Shown here one piece after another: positions 53,857-62,539 of a stretch of DNA of 64,000 nucleotides. The stretch lies in NCBI GenBank assembly GCA_023665865.1, contig JAMPDC010000001.1, positions 1,480,235 through 1,544,234 of the forward strand, in the 5' to 3' direction. Numbering within the stretch: the stretch's first letter is position 1; each line of letters starts with the position of its first letter. The position numbers and the translations under genes are program-made. The notes under the pieces are model-generated. The model ran no database searches. It was not told the DNA's origin and was given only the letters and a program-made list of their open reading frames with translations. This DNA is from Staphylococcus sp. Its GTDB lineage: Bacteria > Bacteroidota > Bacteroidia > Bacteroidales > Muribaculaceae.

Positions 53857-53888
53857 CAAAGGTAGGAACTTTTATTGGCGCCACCAAA
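53857..53888 (-). promoter_or_regulatory. Initiator tRNA promoter
   Basis: On the minus strand TTTG (complement of 53885-53888), 20 nt, TACCTTTG (complement of 53857-53864), 17 nt before the tRNA. Confidence 0.75.
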
Positions 53889-54022
53889 TTTTAGGACACA
53901 TTTTAGTGTTAAATTTTGCTAACACCGACTTTGTTGCTTGCAAAATGCGGGTTTCGGACGTTATAAGTTTAGGGAAAATCAATTTTCATCACCCCGAGGA
54001 GGGATTTTCACAGCTTATTTCG

Positions 54023-54030
54023 TACTTTTG
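54023..54030 (+). promoter_or_regulatory. Promoter (-7 box) of the rhomboid operon
   Basis: TACTTTTG is a perfect -7 box; the -33 region is weak. The expected start near 54037 falls on or after the ATG at 54036, so translation probably begins at ATG 54066. Confidence 0.5.
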
Positions 54031-54065
54031 CACTTATGCTAAACAGAAGTTCATTTTTCTCACAG

Positions 54066-54785
54066 ATGCCGCCGGTCACAAAAAATCTGATTATCATCAA
54101 CCTGATAGTCTGGCTGGCGATGTTCATATTGCCGTCACGCCTTGGAGTTAGCCTTGAGAGCTTTGGTGGCCTCCACTACTTCACTGCGCCCGACTTCAAT
54201 CCGGCACAGTTGCTGACCTACATGTTCATGCACGACACCGGAGGTTTCGCGCACATATTTTTCAACATGTTCACCCTGTTCATGTTCGGCATGACCATCG
54301 AGCGCGCTCTCGGCAGCCAGCGCTTCCTGTTCTACTACATCTCCTGTGGTGTCGGCGCAGCCCTTATCCAGGAACTGACCTGGGCATTGACGTGGGAAGA
54401 CACTTTCGTGCGTCTTTTCGCCAATCAGAACCACATCGACTTTCCGGAAGCGAGAGAATTCATGTCGACAGCGCTCGGCCACAACTTCACCTCCCAGTTT
54501 CTCAACAGCTTCATCACCGTGGGCGCCTCGGGTGCCATCTACGGTATCCTGCTCGCCTTCGGCATGCTCTTCCCCAACCAGACAGTCTATCTCTACTTCG
54601 CCGTCCCCGTCAAGGCCAAATGGATGGTGATCGGTTGGGGTGCCATCGAGCTGCTCATCGGACTGAGCGAGGCCGCAGGCAAGCCTGACGGCATAGCCCA
54701 CTTCGCCCATCTCGGGGGAATGATATTCGGCTTCCTGATCATCCTCTACTGGAAAAAGAAAGGCACCTTCAATGGCAGTTATTGA
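54066..54785 (+). CDS. Rhomboid-family intramembrane serine protease (first of a pair)
   Basis: 239 residues from ATG 54066 (MPPVTKNLIIINLIVWLAMF), preferred over ATG 54036 because of the promoter position. Six membrane helices; the catalytic Ser is residue 155 (GASGAIYG) and the His residue 215 (HFAHLGGMIFG), so it should be active. FAHIFFNMFTLFMFG is the conserved L1/TM2 region. It overlaps the second rhomboid gene by 14 bp. Substrates unknown. Confidence 0.92.
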   Translation: MPPVTKNLIIINLIVWLAMFILPSRLGVSLESFGGLHYFTAPDFNPAQLLTYMFMHDTGGFAHIFFNMFTLFMFGMTIERALGSQRFLFYYISCGVGAALIQELTWALTWEDTFVRLFANQNHIDFPEAREFMSTALGHNFTSQFLNSFITVGASGAIYGILLAFGMLFPNQTVYLYFAVPVKAKWMVIGWGAIELLIGLSEAAGKPDGIAHFAHLGGMIFGFLIILYWKKKGTFNGSY

Positions 54786-55728
54786 CACTATCAGGCAGCT
54801 GGGCCGCAATTTCAACGGCTCGACGATGCTGATGAAACTCATCTGGGTCAACATCGGTGTCTTTGTCGCGCTGCGTCTGGCTGCTATCGTGTGTGTGTTC
54901 TCAGGCAATCCGGCCTTCCTCAACCACATCATGAGCTATGTGCAGCTTCCGAGCAACACTCTCGCGCTCATGACGCGCCCGTGGACGATAGTCACATATA
55001 TGTTCGCACAATACGACGTGCTCCACATCCTGTTCAACATGGTGTGGTTCTACTGGTTCGGGTCGCTGTTCATGATGGTAGCCACCTCGCGCCAGCTCTT
55101 CGCCCTATATATACTCGGAGGTCTCGGAGGGGCGGCACTCTTCCTGCTGAGCTACGCCACTCTGCCTGGCCTCGCATGGCACAGTGGAGTGCTCATCGGC
55201 TCGTCGGCCTCGGTCATAGCGATCGTCACCGCAGCGGCCATACTGATGCCTGACGTCAGAATCCACCTTCTGCTCATCGGCAGCATCTCACTCAAATGGA
55301 TAGCCATCGCCACGATCGGCCTCGTGCTCATCGGCGTCACCGGCAGCAATGCGGGCGGTGAGATAGCCCACATCGGCGGAGTCATTGTCGGGGCGGTCTA
55401 TGCCCTGCGCATGCGCCGCGGCCACGATATCACCCGTCCGTTCAACGAAGTCTTTGACCGGATAGCCAACTTCTGGAACCGCTTTGCCTCGACAATCTGG
55501 AACAGCTTCGCCACCCCGTCCGGAAAAGGTTCCGACAGCACCGCGCGTCAAGCATCCAAACCATCGTCGGCATCCTCAGGCCGACCGCAACCGTCGGCAC
55601 CGAGCTGTAGCGCGGACGACCGCGAGGCGCTCGACGCCATCCTCGACAAGATTAAAAAATCAGGCTACTCCGCCCTCACACCCGAAGAGCGGCAACGCCT
55701 CTTTGATGTCAGCAAGAAAATAAAGTGA
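54772..55728 (+). CDS. Second rhomboid protease with a cytoplasmic C-terminal tail
   Basis: 318 residues. Rhomboid core 1-215: HILFNMVWFYWFGSLF, catalytic Ser145 in GSSASV and His200 in EIAHIGG. The family GxSG reads GSSA, so the Gly after the Ser is Ala. Residues 225-270 form a Ser/Pro-rich linker, then a short helical domain (DREALDAILDKIKKSGYSALTPEERQRLFDVSKKIK) common in Bacteroidetes rhomboids. It overlaps its neighbours on both sides (14 bp and 4 bp), a tightly coupled operon. Confidence 0.9.
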   Translation: MAVIDTIRQLGRNFNGSTMLMKLIWVNIGVFVALRLAAIVCVFSGNPAFLNHIMSYVQLPSNTLALMTRPWTIVTYMFAQYDVLHILFNMVWFYWFGSLFMMVATSRQLFALYILGGLGGAALFLLSYATLPGLAWHSGVLIGSSASVIAIVTAAAILMPDVRIHLLLIGSISLKWIAIATIGLVLIGVTGSNAGGEIAHIGGVIVGAVYALRMRRGHDITRPFNEVFDRIANFWNRFASTIWNSFATPSGKGSDSTARQASKPSSASSGRPQPSAPSCSADDREALDAILDKIKKSGYSALTPEERQRLFDVSKKIK

Positions 55729-56882
55729 AACTCCGCCGTCCACATCGCCCCGTCAAGTCTACAATCCTCGCCATCGGCGTGGGGATCAATCTTTTCGTAG
55801 CCATGCTCACGGTTTTCTCGGCCTATGGCGGCCTGTTTGACCCCGAGACCAGAGTCATCGCCTCGCTCGCAGCAATGGTGCTTCCGGCACTTCTGCTCGC
55901 CGGGATAGCTCTCGCTTTGATCGACCTCTTCTTTGACCGAAGGCTCCCGCTCATCATTGCCGCCGGGTGGCTCGTGTCGCTGCCTTCAATCCTTGTCTTC
56001 TCCCCTCTCCATGCCGGCCACCCCAGACTCAACGCCGAGGAAAAGGCGAGATCGTTCACGTTCATGACCTACAACGTGCTCCATCTGTGGGATTTCCGCG
56101 GCGAGAATCCGCAACTGACACAAAACGCCACCCTCGGCTACATACTCGCGGCAGACGCCGACATAGTCAGCCTTCAGGAGCTCGAGATGCTCCGGCCCGA
56201 CAAGACCTGGAAGGTGACGCAGGCGCAGATCGACTCCGTCAAGGAGCGCTATCCCCACCGCATCATCGACGCTAAGAAGCAACTGACAGTGCTTTCGAAA
56301 TATCCCGTAGAACTTGTCCGCACAAGCATCGACGACAACCAGGCTGACCTCATCGACTGCTTCAGACTCGATGTCATGGGCAGGGAGCTGCATCTGCTCA
56401 ACGTCCATCTAAAATCCATTGGTCTCACTCCGGAGGACAAGGAACTCTACAAGGAGAGCATGTCTATCCCCGAGACAAAAGGCGAGCTCAAACGTGAGCT
56501 CAAGGAGGTGAAATCGCAACTGCTGACCAAACTCGCCGAGGCATTCCGCATCCGGGCGCGTCAGGCACGCGATATCTGGGCTGTGATCGACTCTATCGGA
56601 GGAGCGTTTATAGTAGCCGGAGACTTCAACGACATACCCGACTGCTATGCCATCCGCACCATCCGTGGCAAGGATATGCACGACGCATACGCCGAGGCCG
56701 GCTTCGGGCCGACCATCACCTATCACGGAGACCGCTTCTACTTCCGCATCGACCAGGTGCTTTACCGCGGGAACTTCCGTGCGGTGGACATCGTCAGGGG
56801 AAACATCTCGTCGAGCGACCACAACCCGCTCCTGACCACATTCCTATTCCAAGATCAAGATCAAAATCAAGATAGACACTGA
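55725..56882 (+). CDS. Endonuclease/exonuclease/phosphatase-family membrane protein
   Basis: 385 residues from a GTG start that overlaps the rhomboid stop by 4 bp (GTGA). Three membrane helices at the N-terminus (about 10-90), then an EEP-fold hydrolase: FTFMTYNVLHLWDF (Asn), ADIVSLQELEM (Glu), VAGDFNDIPDCYAIRTI (Asp/Asn) and SSDHNPLLTTF (Asp-His). All catalytic motifs are intact, so a metal-dependent phosphodiesterase facing outward is predicted. Substrate unknown. Last gene of the rhomboid operon. Confidence 0.88.
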   Translation: MKLRRPHRPVKSTILAIGVGINLFVAMLTVFSAYGGLFDPETRVIASLAAMVLPALLLAGIALALIDLFFDRRLPLIIAAGWLVSLPSILVFSPLHAGHPRLNAEEKARSFTFMTYNVLHLWDFRGENPQLTQNATLGYILAADADIVSLQELEMLRPDKTWKVTQAQIDSVKERYPHRIIDAKKQLTVLSKYPVELVRTSIDDNQADLIDCFRLDVMGRELHLLNVHLKSIGLTPEDKELYKESMSIPETKGELKRELKEVKSQLLTKLAEAFRIRARQARDIWAVIDSIGGAFIVAGDFNDIPDCYAIRTIRGKDMHDAYAEAGFGPTITYHGDRFYFRIDQVLYRGNFRAVDIVRGNISSSDHNPLLTTFLFQDQDQNQDRH

Positions 56883-56922
56883 TACCACGCAAAACATTAT
56901 CACATCACTTCAAATTCATGCT

Positions 56923-59100
56923 ATGAACAAGATTTTAACCGCCGCCCTCGGAGCCATCCTGCTCCCGGCAGCACTTAGCACCCCTACTGACATGCGCGCA
57001 GATACCCGTCAGAATCCATTCCTGGTGCCCTACGACACCCCCTTTGAGATTCCTCCGTTTGACAAAATCACCTATGCCGACTATCTCCCCGCCATCGAGA
57101 AGGGTATAGCCGAAGAGAAAGCCGAGATTGCAGCTATCGCCAACAATCCCGACACCCCGACCTTCGACAACACCATCCTTGCGATGGAAAAAAGCGGCGC
57201 TCTGCTCCAGAAGGTCATGCTCGTCTTCGGAGCCCTCGACGAGACCGACAACAACAAGGATATGCAAGCCATCTCTGAGAAAGCCTATCCTATGGTGTCG
57301 GCTCTTTCAGACGAGACAATGATGAACGACAAACTCTTCCAGCGCGTCAAATATCTCTATGACCGCCGCGACCAGCTCGGACTCGACGGCGCGCAGAAAC
57401 GTGCGCTCGAACTTGCATACAAGAATTTTACCCGCAACGGCGCGCTTCTCTCAGCGTCCGAGAAGGAACAGCTCAAGGCTCTCAACAACGAGATCACCCA
57501 GCTCCAGCTGACATTCAACAAGAATCTTCTCGCCGCGACCAACAGCTTTGAGCTCGTGGTCGACGATGCAGCCCAGCTCGCAGGCATCCCCGCCGGCATC
57601 GTGGCAACAGCCGCCGAAGAGGCCAACAAGCGTGGCAAAGCCGGCAAGTGGGTGTTCACACTTCACGCTCCCAGCCGCCTGCCGGTGCTCAAATTTGCCG
57701 ACAACCGCAACCTGCGCGAGAAAATGTATCAGGCCTACATGAATCTCGCATCAAACGACCCCTATGACAACCGCCCGATCATCGGCCAGCTTGTCAAAGC
57801 CCGTGCCAAGAAAGCCCATCTCCTCGGATTCAAGGATTTCGCCTCCTACATGACCGACAATGTCATGGCCAAGAATCCCGAAGCCGCACGCTCACTCCTC
57901 ATGCAGGTGTGGGGCCCGACAAAAGACCGTGTGGCCGAGGAAGAGGCAGAGATGCAGAAATATATCGATGCTTCAGGCGAGAAATTCAAGCTCGCTCCCT
58001 GGGACTACTATTATTATGCGGAGAAAGTGCGCCAGCAGAAGTTTGACCTCAACGAGAATGAAGTCAGCGCCTACTTCTCTGTCGACAACGTGCGCAAAGG
58101 CATCTTCACCCTCGCCGAGCGTCTCTATGGCGTGACCTTCACCGAACTCCCCGACGCCCCGAAATATAACCCCGAAGTCAAGGTCTATGAAGTGAAAGAC
58201 AAGGACAACAACCATGTCGCAGTCTTCATGACCGACTACTTCCCCCGTCCTTCCAAGCGCCAGGGTGCGTGGATGAGCGAATTCCGCGGAGCGTTTGAGG
58301 ACGCCGACGGCACCTCCGCCCGTCCCATCGTCTACAACGTCGGAAACTTTACCCGTCCGACAGCCGACACCCCCGCCCTCCTCACCATCGATGAGGTTGC
58401 CACAATGTTCCATGAATTCGGCCACGGCCTCCACGGCATGCTCACCAAGGCCAAGCTCCGCAGCCAGGCCGGCACCAATGTCGACCGCGACTTCGTGGAA
58501 CTCCCCTCGCAGATCACCGAACACTGGGCTATGGAACCGGAACTCCTGAAAGAATTCGCCTTCCACTACAAGACCGGCGAAGTGATCCCCGAATCGCTCA
58601 TCAACCGTCTCCAGGCTGCCTCGACCCACAATCAGGGCTTTGAGCTCACCGAGCGTGTGACTGCTGCCCTCCTCGACCTCGAATGGGGCTCACTCAACCC
58701 CGCTGACAACGACAATATTGACGTCGATGCCTTTGAAAAGCAGGTGGCAGCCAAACTCGACATGCCGTCGACCATCGCCTACCGCTACCGCTCACCCTAC
58801 TTCAAACACATCTTCGGCGGCGACCAGTATGCTTCCGGCTACTATACCTATCTCTGGGCAGAGGTACTTGACACCGACGGTTTCGAGCTCTTCTCTGAAA
58901 AAGGTATTTTCGATCCCGAGACAGCCAAGTCTTTCAAGGAAAATATCCTCGAAATGGGTGGCAGCGAAGATCCGATGACCCTATTCAAGCGTTTCCGCGG
59001 ACATGAGCCCAAGGTCGACGCCCTCCTGCGCAACCATGGCCTCACACCCGCCAAAGAAAGTGCAAAGGGTGGCGACATCAATGTCCCCGGCGGCAAATAA
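56923..59100 (+). CDS. M3-family peptidyl-dipeptidase (Dcp-like)
   Basis: Zinc metallopeptidase releasing dipeptides from peptide C-termini. 725 residues: signal peptide (ALGAILLPAALSTPTDMRAD), N-terminal helical domain, and the catalytic HEFGH at 497-501 (MFHEFGHGLHGML) with the downstream Glu about 25-30 residues later. QMTEH-like SQITEHWAMEPELL and FGGDQYASGYYTYLWAEVLD are family hallmarks. Probably periplasmic. Starts 40 nt after the preceding gene. Followed by a hairpin at 59148-59184. Confidence 0.93.
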   Translation: MNKILTAALGAILLPAALSTPTDMRADTRQNPFLVPYDTPFEIPPFDKITYADYLPAIEKGIAEEKAEIAAIANNPDTPTFDNTILAMEKSGALLQKVMLVFGALDETDNNKDMQAISEKAYPMVSALSDETMMNDKLFQRVKYLYDRRDQLGLDGAQKRALELAYKNFTRNGALLSASEKEQLKALNNEITQLQLTFNKNLLAATNSFELVVDDAAQLAGIPAGIVATAAEEANKRGKAGKWVFTLHAPSRLPVLKFADNRNLREKMYQAYMNLASNDPYDNRPIIGQLVKARAKKAHLLGFKDFASYMTDNVMAKNPEAARSLLMQVWGPTKDRVAEEEAEMQKYIDASGEKFKLAPWDYYYYAEKVRQQKFDLNENEVSAYFSVDNVRKGIFTLAERLYGVTFTELPDAPKYNPEVKVYEVKDKDNNHVAVFMTDYFPRPSKRQGAWMSEFRGAFEDADGTSARPIVYNVGNFTRPTADTPALLTIDEVATMFHEFGHGLHGMLTKAKLRSQAGTNVDRDFVELPSQITEHWAMEPELLKEFAFHYKTGEVIPESLINRLQAASTHNQGFELTERVTAALLDLEWGSLNPADNDNIDVDAFEKQVAAKLDMPSTIAYRYRSPYFKHIFGGDQYASGYYTYLWAEVLDTDGFELFSEKGIFDPETAKSFKENILEMGGSEDPMTLFKRFRGHEPKVDALLRNHGLTPAKESAKGGDINVPGGK

Positions 59101-59147
59101 TTGCAAATTATTGTTAAATACCGACCCAAATACAATAAAAAATCGCT

Positions 59148-59184
59148 CAAAGATAGGCTTTTTCAAAAGAAAAGCCTATCTTTG
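59148..59184. terminator. 15-bp perfect hairpin after the M3 peptidase
   Basis: CAAAGATAGGCTTTT (59148-59162) and its exact complement (59170-59184) with a 7-nt loop. The right arm ends TATCTTTG (59177-59184), which is itself a -7 promoter box, so the element may end the peptidase transcript and start a new one. Confidence 0.65.
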
Positions 59185-59345
59185 TTTCAGCAATTAAATC
59201 GGATACATAACAATTTGCGAAACCCTAAAATTCACAAATAACGTATTCTTTCTAAACTATTGCATATTTAGAACCAACCTACGTTAACTAATAAGTGAAT
59301 CATAGGTTACGATAAGGCAACTCGTGAGAGTAGCCTTATTTTTTT
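59177..59345 (+). ncRNA. Candidate small RNA between the peptidase and sigma-factor genes
   Basis: TATCTTTG (59177-59184) could start a transcript near 59191. An internal stem AACCTA/TAGGTT is visible near 59276-59307. It would end at a terminator (59312-59323 with 59328-59339, one mismatch, T6 to 59345). About 155 nt, no ORF. No -33 match, so the promoter is uncertain. The remaining 59346-59480 shows nothing recognisable. Confidence 0.42.
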
Positions 59346-59479
59346 ACCATATATGCGGGGGTGGATGTCAGGTCTGAAATCTGTATTCTGGGCCATTGTA
59401 GTGGGTAAAAGCTAACTAAATGAAGCCGGATTTATTGTATCAGCCACTGATTTGCGAGGTTAAATTTTGTCAATTCAGT

Positions 59480-59510
59480 TGCGGGGATGGGCAGAAAATG
59501 ATAAATTTGC
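59480..59510 (+). promoter_or_regulatory. Promoter of the sigma-factor gene
   Basis: TTGC (59480-59483), 19 nt, TAAATTTG (59503-59510). Predicted start near 59517, leaving an AT-rich leader of about 100 nt. Confidence 0.68.
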
Positions 59511-59615
59511 ATTACAATTTTACAATATATCATCAAAACACCTTTATTTACTTAATATTTTAACCAATTCTGCCTATCGAAACATTGCTACTCTAACCAA
59601 TCAACTTAGACTACA

Positions 59616-60206
59616 ATGGAACATCTGACTAAGCTTTCCGACCAGGAATTGGTCGCTGCTTACGCCAACAACAACAATGAAGCTTTTGACGTGCTTCTGC
59701 AACGCCACCAGCAAAAGGTTTACTCCTATATCTTACACATTGTGAAAAACAAGGATGTCGCCGACGATATTTTTCAAGAAACTTTCGTAAAGGCCATCAT
59801 GACCATCAAGCAAGGACGCTATACCGAGCACGGGAAATTTTCCGGCTGGCTCACACGCATAGCCCACAACCTCATCATCGACTACTTCCGCCAGGAGAAG
59901 ATTGAAAACTCCGTGTCGGCCGACGATGAGACCACCGCTGTGCTCAACCGCCGCGATCTATGCGAGGGTAACATCGAGGATGCACTTGTCAGCACACAGA
60001 TAGACACCGACCTGCGCCGCATCGTCATGGCTCTCCCCGACGCCCAGCGCGAGGTGCTCGTCATGCGCTTCTACCGCAACATGTCGTTCAAAGAGATAGC
60101 TGAAGCCACATCTGTCAGCATCAACACAGCTCTCGGACGCATGCGCTACGCGATCATGAACATGCGCCGCATAGCAGCCGAAAACAACATAGCTCTTGCA
60201 ATCTGA
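59616..60206 (+). CDS. ECF-like RNA polymerase sigma factor
   Basis: 196 residues of the sigma-70 ECF type. Region 2: DQELVAAYANNNNEAFDVLLQRH, the -10 recognition segment DVADDIFQETFVKAI and WLTRIAHNLIIDYFR. Region 4: LPDAQREVLVMRFYRNMSFK and the helix-turn-helix EIAEATSVSINTALGRMRYA. No anti-sigma (FecR or zinc-finger) gene is adjacent, so how it is controlled is not visible. A terminator separates it from the porin gene. Confidence 0.88.
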   Translation: MEHLTKLSDQELVAAYANNNNEAFDVLLQRHQQKVYSYILHIVKNKDVADDIFQETFVKAIMTIKQGRYTEHGKFSGWLTRIAHNLIIDYFRQEKIENSVSADDETTAVLNRRDLCEGNIEDALVSTQIDTDLRRIVMALPDAQREVLVMRFYRNMSFKEIAEATSVSINTALGRMRYAIMNMRRIAAENNIALAI

Positions 60207-60219
60207 ACTGTCCACACCA

Positions 60220-60257
60220 CAATCATTGCGGCTCCATCGGGGGTCGCAATGATTGTA
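60220..60257 (+). terminator. Hairpin after the sigma-factor gene
   Basis: A 12-bp perfect stem ACAATCATTGCG / CGCAATGATTGT (60220-60231 with 60246-60257, 14-nt loop), 14 nt after the stop codon. No T-run. Confidence 0.55.
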
Positions 60258-60358
60258 TAGGCCCCCTTCTCTCCCTCTTCCGCCGCAATCCCGCCCCACA
60301 ACCTCGTTGGAGTCCATATCATCACCGCCACTATCATCAATCGTCAATACACAAAAAA

Positions 60359-61399
60359 ATGTCACGTCAACTATTGTTATGTCTCCTCCTCCTTTCATTT
60401 ATCGCCCCCGAAATCTCAGCTGCTGGAAGCGCGGCCGCTGAAGAGGAGACGAAGATCGACCTCATGCCTAAAATCCACGGCGCATTCCGCGCCCGCTGGG
60501 AATATGACACTCCAAATGACCGCAACCGCTTTGAAGTGCGCAATGCCCGAGTGACACTCAACGGCATGATAGCTCCGACAATCGACTACTTTTTCCAGAC
60601 CGACCTCTGCGATCAGGGCAAGATGAAAATCCTTGACGCATGGGGCCGCATAGCAATCACAGACGGCCTGAAATTTCAGGCCGGACAATTCCGTCTCCCC
60701 TTCGGTACCGACTGTTTCCGCGCTCCGGCCAACTATGTGTTTGCCAACCGATCGTTTGTCGGCGGCACGCTCAACAATATCCGTGGCGTTGGCGCCAAGC
60801 TCTCCTACACGCTGCCTCTGCCCGAGAGCTCCTCGCTGCTCATCGAAGGCGGAGCCTTCAACCGCACAGCCATGGCCGACCACACGATATGGAATTCCGA
60901 CATGGTCTTCGCCGGAAAAGCCGTCTATACCTATGATCACATAAAGATTGCCGCCGGCGCTGAGACCATAATCCCCGACTCCGTGCGCATCAATGCCTTC
61001 TCCGGATCAGTGACATGGACCTGCGGTGGATGGACAGTCGAAGGCGAATATCTCAACAAGCATTTCGTCCACCGGTCCTCGCGCACCGGGCATGGATATA
61101 ACTTCTTTGTCGACTACGGATTTCCTGTAAAGGCCGGTGTCTTCAACCGCGCGTCGGTCCAGGGCCGCTTCGACGGCATGACAAAACAGAGCTCCGGAAT
61201 CTACAACACGGCCCACGTTCTGCCTCTCAATCTTGAGGCAAGAAACCGCATCACGGTAGGCGGCACTCTGACCTATGCCTACAAAGCCGTGCACTGCGAC
61301 GTGCGCCTCAACTACGAGAAATATTTCTATCACGAGGGAGTAGTCCCGGCCGTAGGTGCCGACGATAAGATCTGCGCCGAAATGGTGATCAGGTTCTAA
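60359..61399 (+). CDS. Phosphate-selective porin O/P-like outer-membrane protein
   Basis: 346 residues, signal peptide (QLLLCLLLLSFIAPEISAAG). The barrel pattern starts KIHGAFRARWEYDTPNDRNRFEVRNARVTLNG and continues DYFFQTDLCDQGKMKILDAW and GLKFQAGQFRLPFG, matching OprO/OprP-type porins of Bacteroidetes. It ends in an aromatic final strand (AEMVIRF). About 14-16 strands would fit. The 3-prime end overlaps the convergent glycosyltransferase gene by 11 bp. Substrate not necessarily phosphate. Confidence 0.78.
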   Translation: MSRQLLLCLLLLSFIAPEISAAGSAAAEEETKIDLMPKIHGAFRARWEYDTPNDRNRFEVRNARVTLNGMIAPTIDYFFQTDLCDQGKMKILDAWGRIAITDGLKFQAGQFRLPFGTDCFRAPANYVFANRSFVGGTLNNIRGVGAKLSYTLPLPESSSLLIEGGAFNRTAMADHTIWNSDMVFAGKAVYTYDHIKIAAGAETIIPDSVRINAFSGSVTWTCGGWTVEGEYLNKHFVHRSSRTGHGYNFFVDYGFPVKAGVFNRASVQGRFDGMTKQSSGIYNTAHVLPLNLEARNRITVGGTLTYAYKAVHCDVRLNYEKYFYHEGVVPAVGADDKICAEMVIRF

Positions 61400-62489
61400 G
61401 CACTTCCCTATAGACGTCAACTGTCTGCGCGGCTATGCTATCCCAATCGTAGAGACTGAGATCATAGTCGCGCGGTGAGTTTGCGGGGGCGGAACATTTG
61501 CGCACCATGTCCTCGGCGAGCTCAGCCACATCACCGACATGGTAGAAATCAGTCTTATCCAGACAGGAAAGACGGTTAGCGTCAATATCACTCACCAAAA
61601 CATCGAGGCCATAGCTCATACCCTCAAGGAGGGCTATGGGGAGTCCTTCGTGGTAAGATGACATCACGAAGAGTGAAGCGTTGGTCATCACCTGATTCAG
61701 CTTCTCGCCCTTTATAAACCCGGTCAGGACAACGCCATTCTCCTTCGCCATCTGTTTGAGCGACAGCGAGTAGGCATCCTCATGGTCACTGTCGCCGGCG
61801 ATCACAAGCCTGAACTTCGACCCAAGTCCCGAGCGGCGATAGGCCTCGATGAGATCGTGAAAACCTTTCTCCTTGACAAACCGCCCGATGGCAAGGATAT
61901 AGGGACTGCCGGCAATACCGAGTTGCTGCAGGTATGAGTCTGACACGGATTTGACCGGACGGTTGACACCATTGAATATGAGGCAGGAATCCGTGCGGCC
62001 ATATTCTGCCCGCAGGATGTCGGCAATGACGGTCGAGATGACTATCACCTTGTTGGCAAAACGCGTCCCCATCCGCTCGCCAAGGCGAAGGATTGTCTTG
62101 GCCATGCGTCCCCACTTCTGACGGTTGTAGTCCGGGCCATGATTGGTCATGACTACTTTCAGCCCGAGCAGACGGGCGACCGGAGTGACTATCGCAGGGC
62201 CTATGGCATGAATGTGGACAATGTCAGGATTCAGACTGCGGGCCTTGATGAGAGCGAGGAGTGTGTGAATGATAGCTTCAAAGCTCTTTTTGCGCGGGGC
62301 ATAGACATCGATGAGCTTCACACCCCGATACTCGCTGATACGGTTGTCAGTGGTGATGTATGGCGTGCGGCGTATGACCGTCACCTCATGGCCCATGGCC
62401 GCTATGCGGGGATAGAGCTCCTCACAGTGCGTCTCGACGCCTCCAAGAATATCCGGGATCCCTCGCGTCCCGACGACGACTATCTTCAT
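61389..62489 (-). CDS. Family 4 glycosyltransferase
   Basis: GT-B fold retaining glycosyltransferase. 366 residues: N-terminal GTRGIPDILGGVETHCEELYPR acceptor domain, MTNHGPDYNRQKWGRMAK, then the donor domain with ILAIGRFVKEKGFHDLIEAY, VLTGFIKGEKLNQVMTNASLFVM and SSYHEGLPIALLEGMSYGLDVLVSDI (the E-x7-E region). Likely transfers a sugar to an extracellular or capsule polysaccharide intermediate. Same strand as a radical SAM protein (50-nt gap) and another GT4 at the edge. The opening resembles rhamnosyltransferases, but specificity is not assignable. Confidence 0.9.
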   Translation of the reverse strand: MKIVVVGTRGIPDILGGVETHCEELYPRIAAMGHEVTVIRRTPYITTDNRISEYRGVKLIDVYAPRKKSFEAIIHTLLALIKARSLNPDIVHIHAIGPAIVTPVARLLGLKVVMTNHGPDYNRQKWGRMAKTILRLGERMGTRFANKVIVISTVIADILRAEYGRTDSCLIFNGVNRPVKSVSDSYLQQLGIAGSPYILAIGRFVKEKGFHDLIEAYRRSGLGSKFRLVIAGDSDHEDAYSLSLKQMAKENGVVLTGFIKGEKLNQVMTNASLFVMSSYHEGLPIALLEGMSYGLDVLVSDIDANRLSCLDKTDFYHVGDVAELAEDMVRKCSAPANSPRDYDLSLYDWDSIAAQTVDVYREVLRT

Positions 62490-62539
62490 GGGCTATATTA
62501 TTTAAGGATATTGTGTTGATACGTTGAGTTATGACAGGT

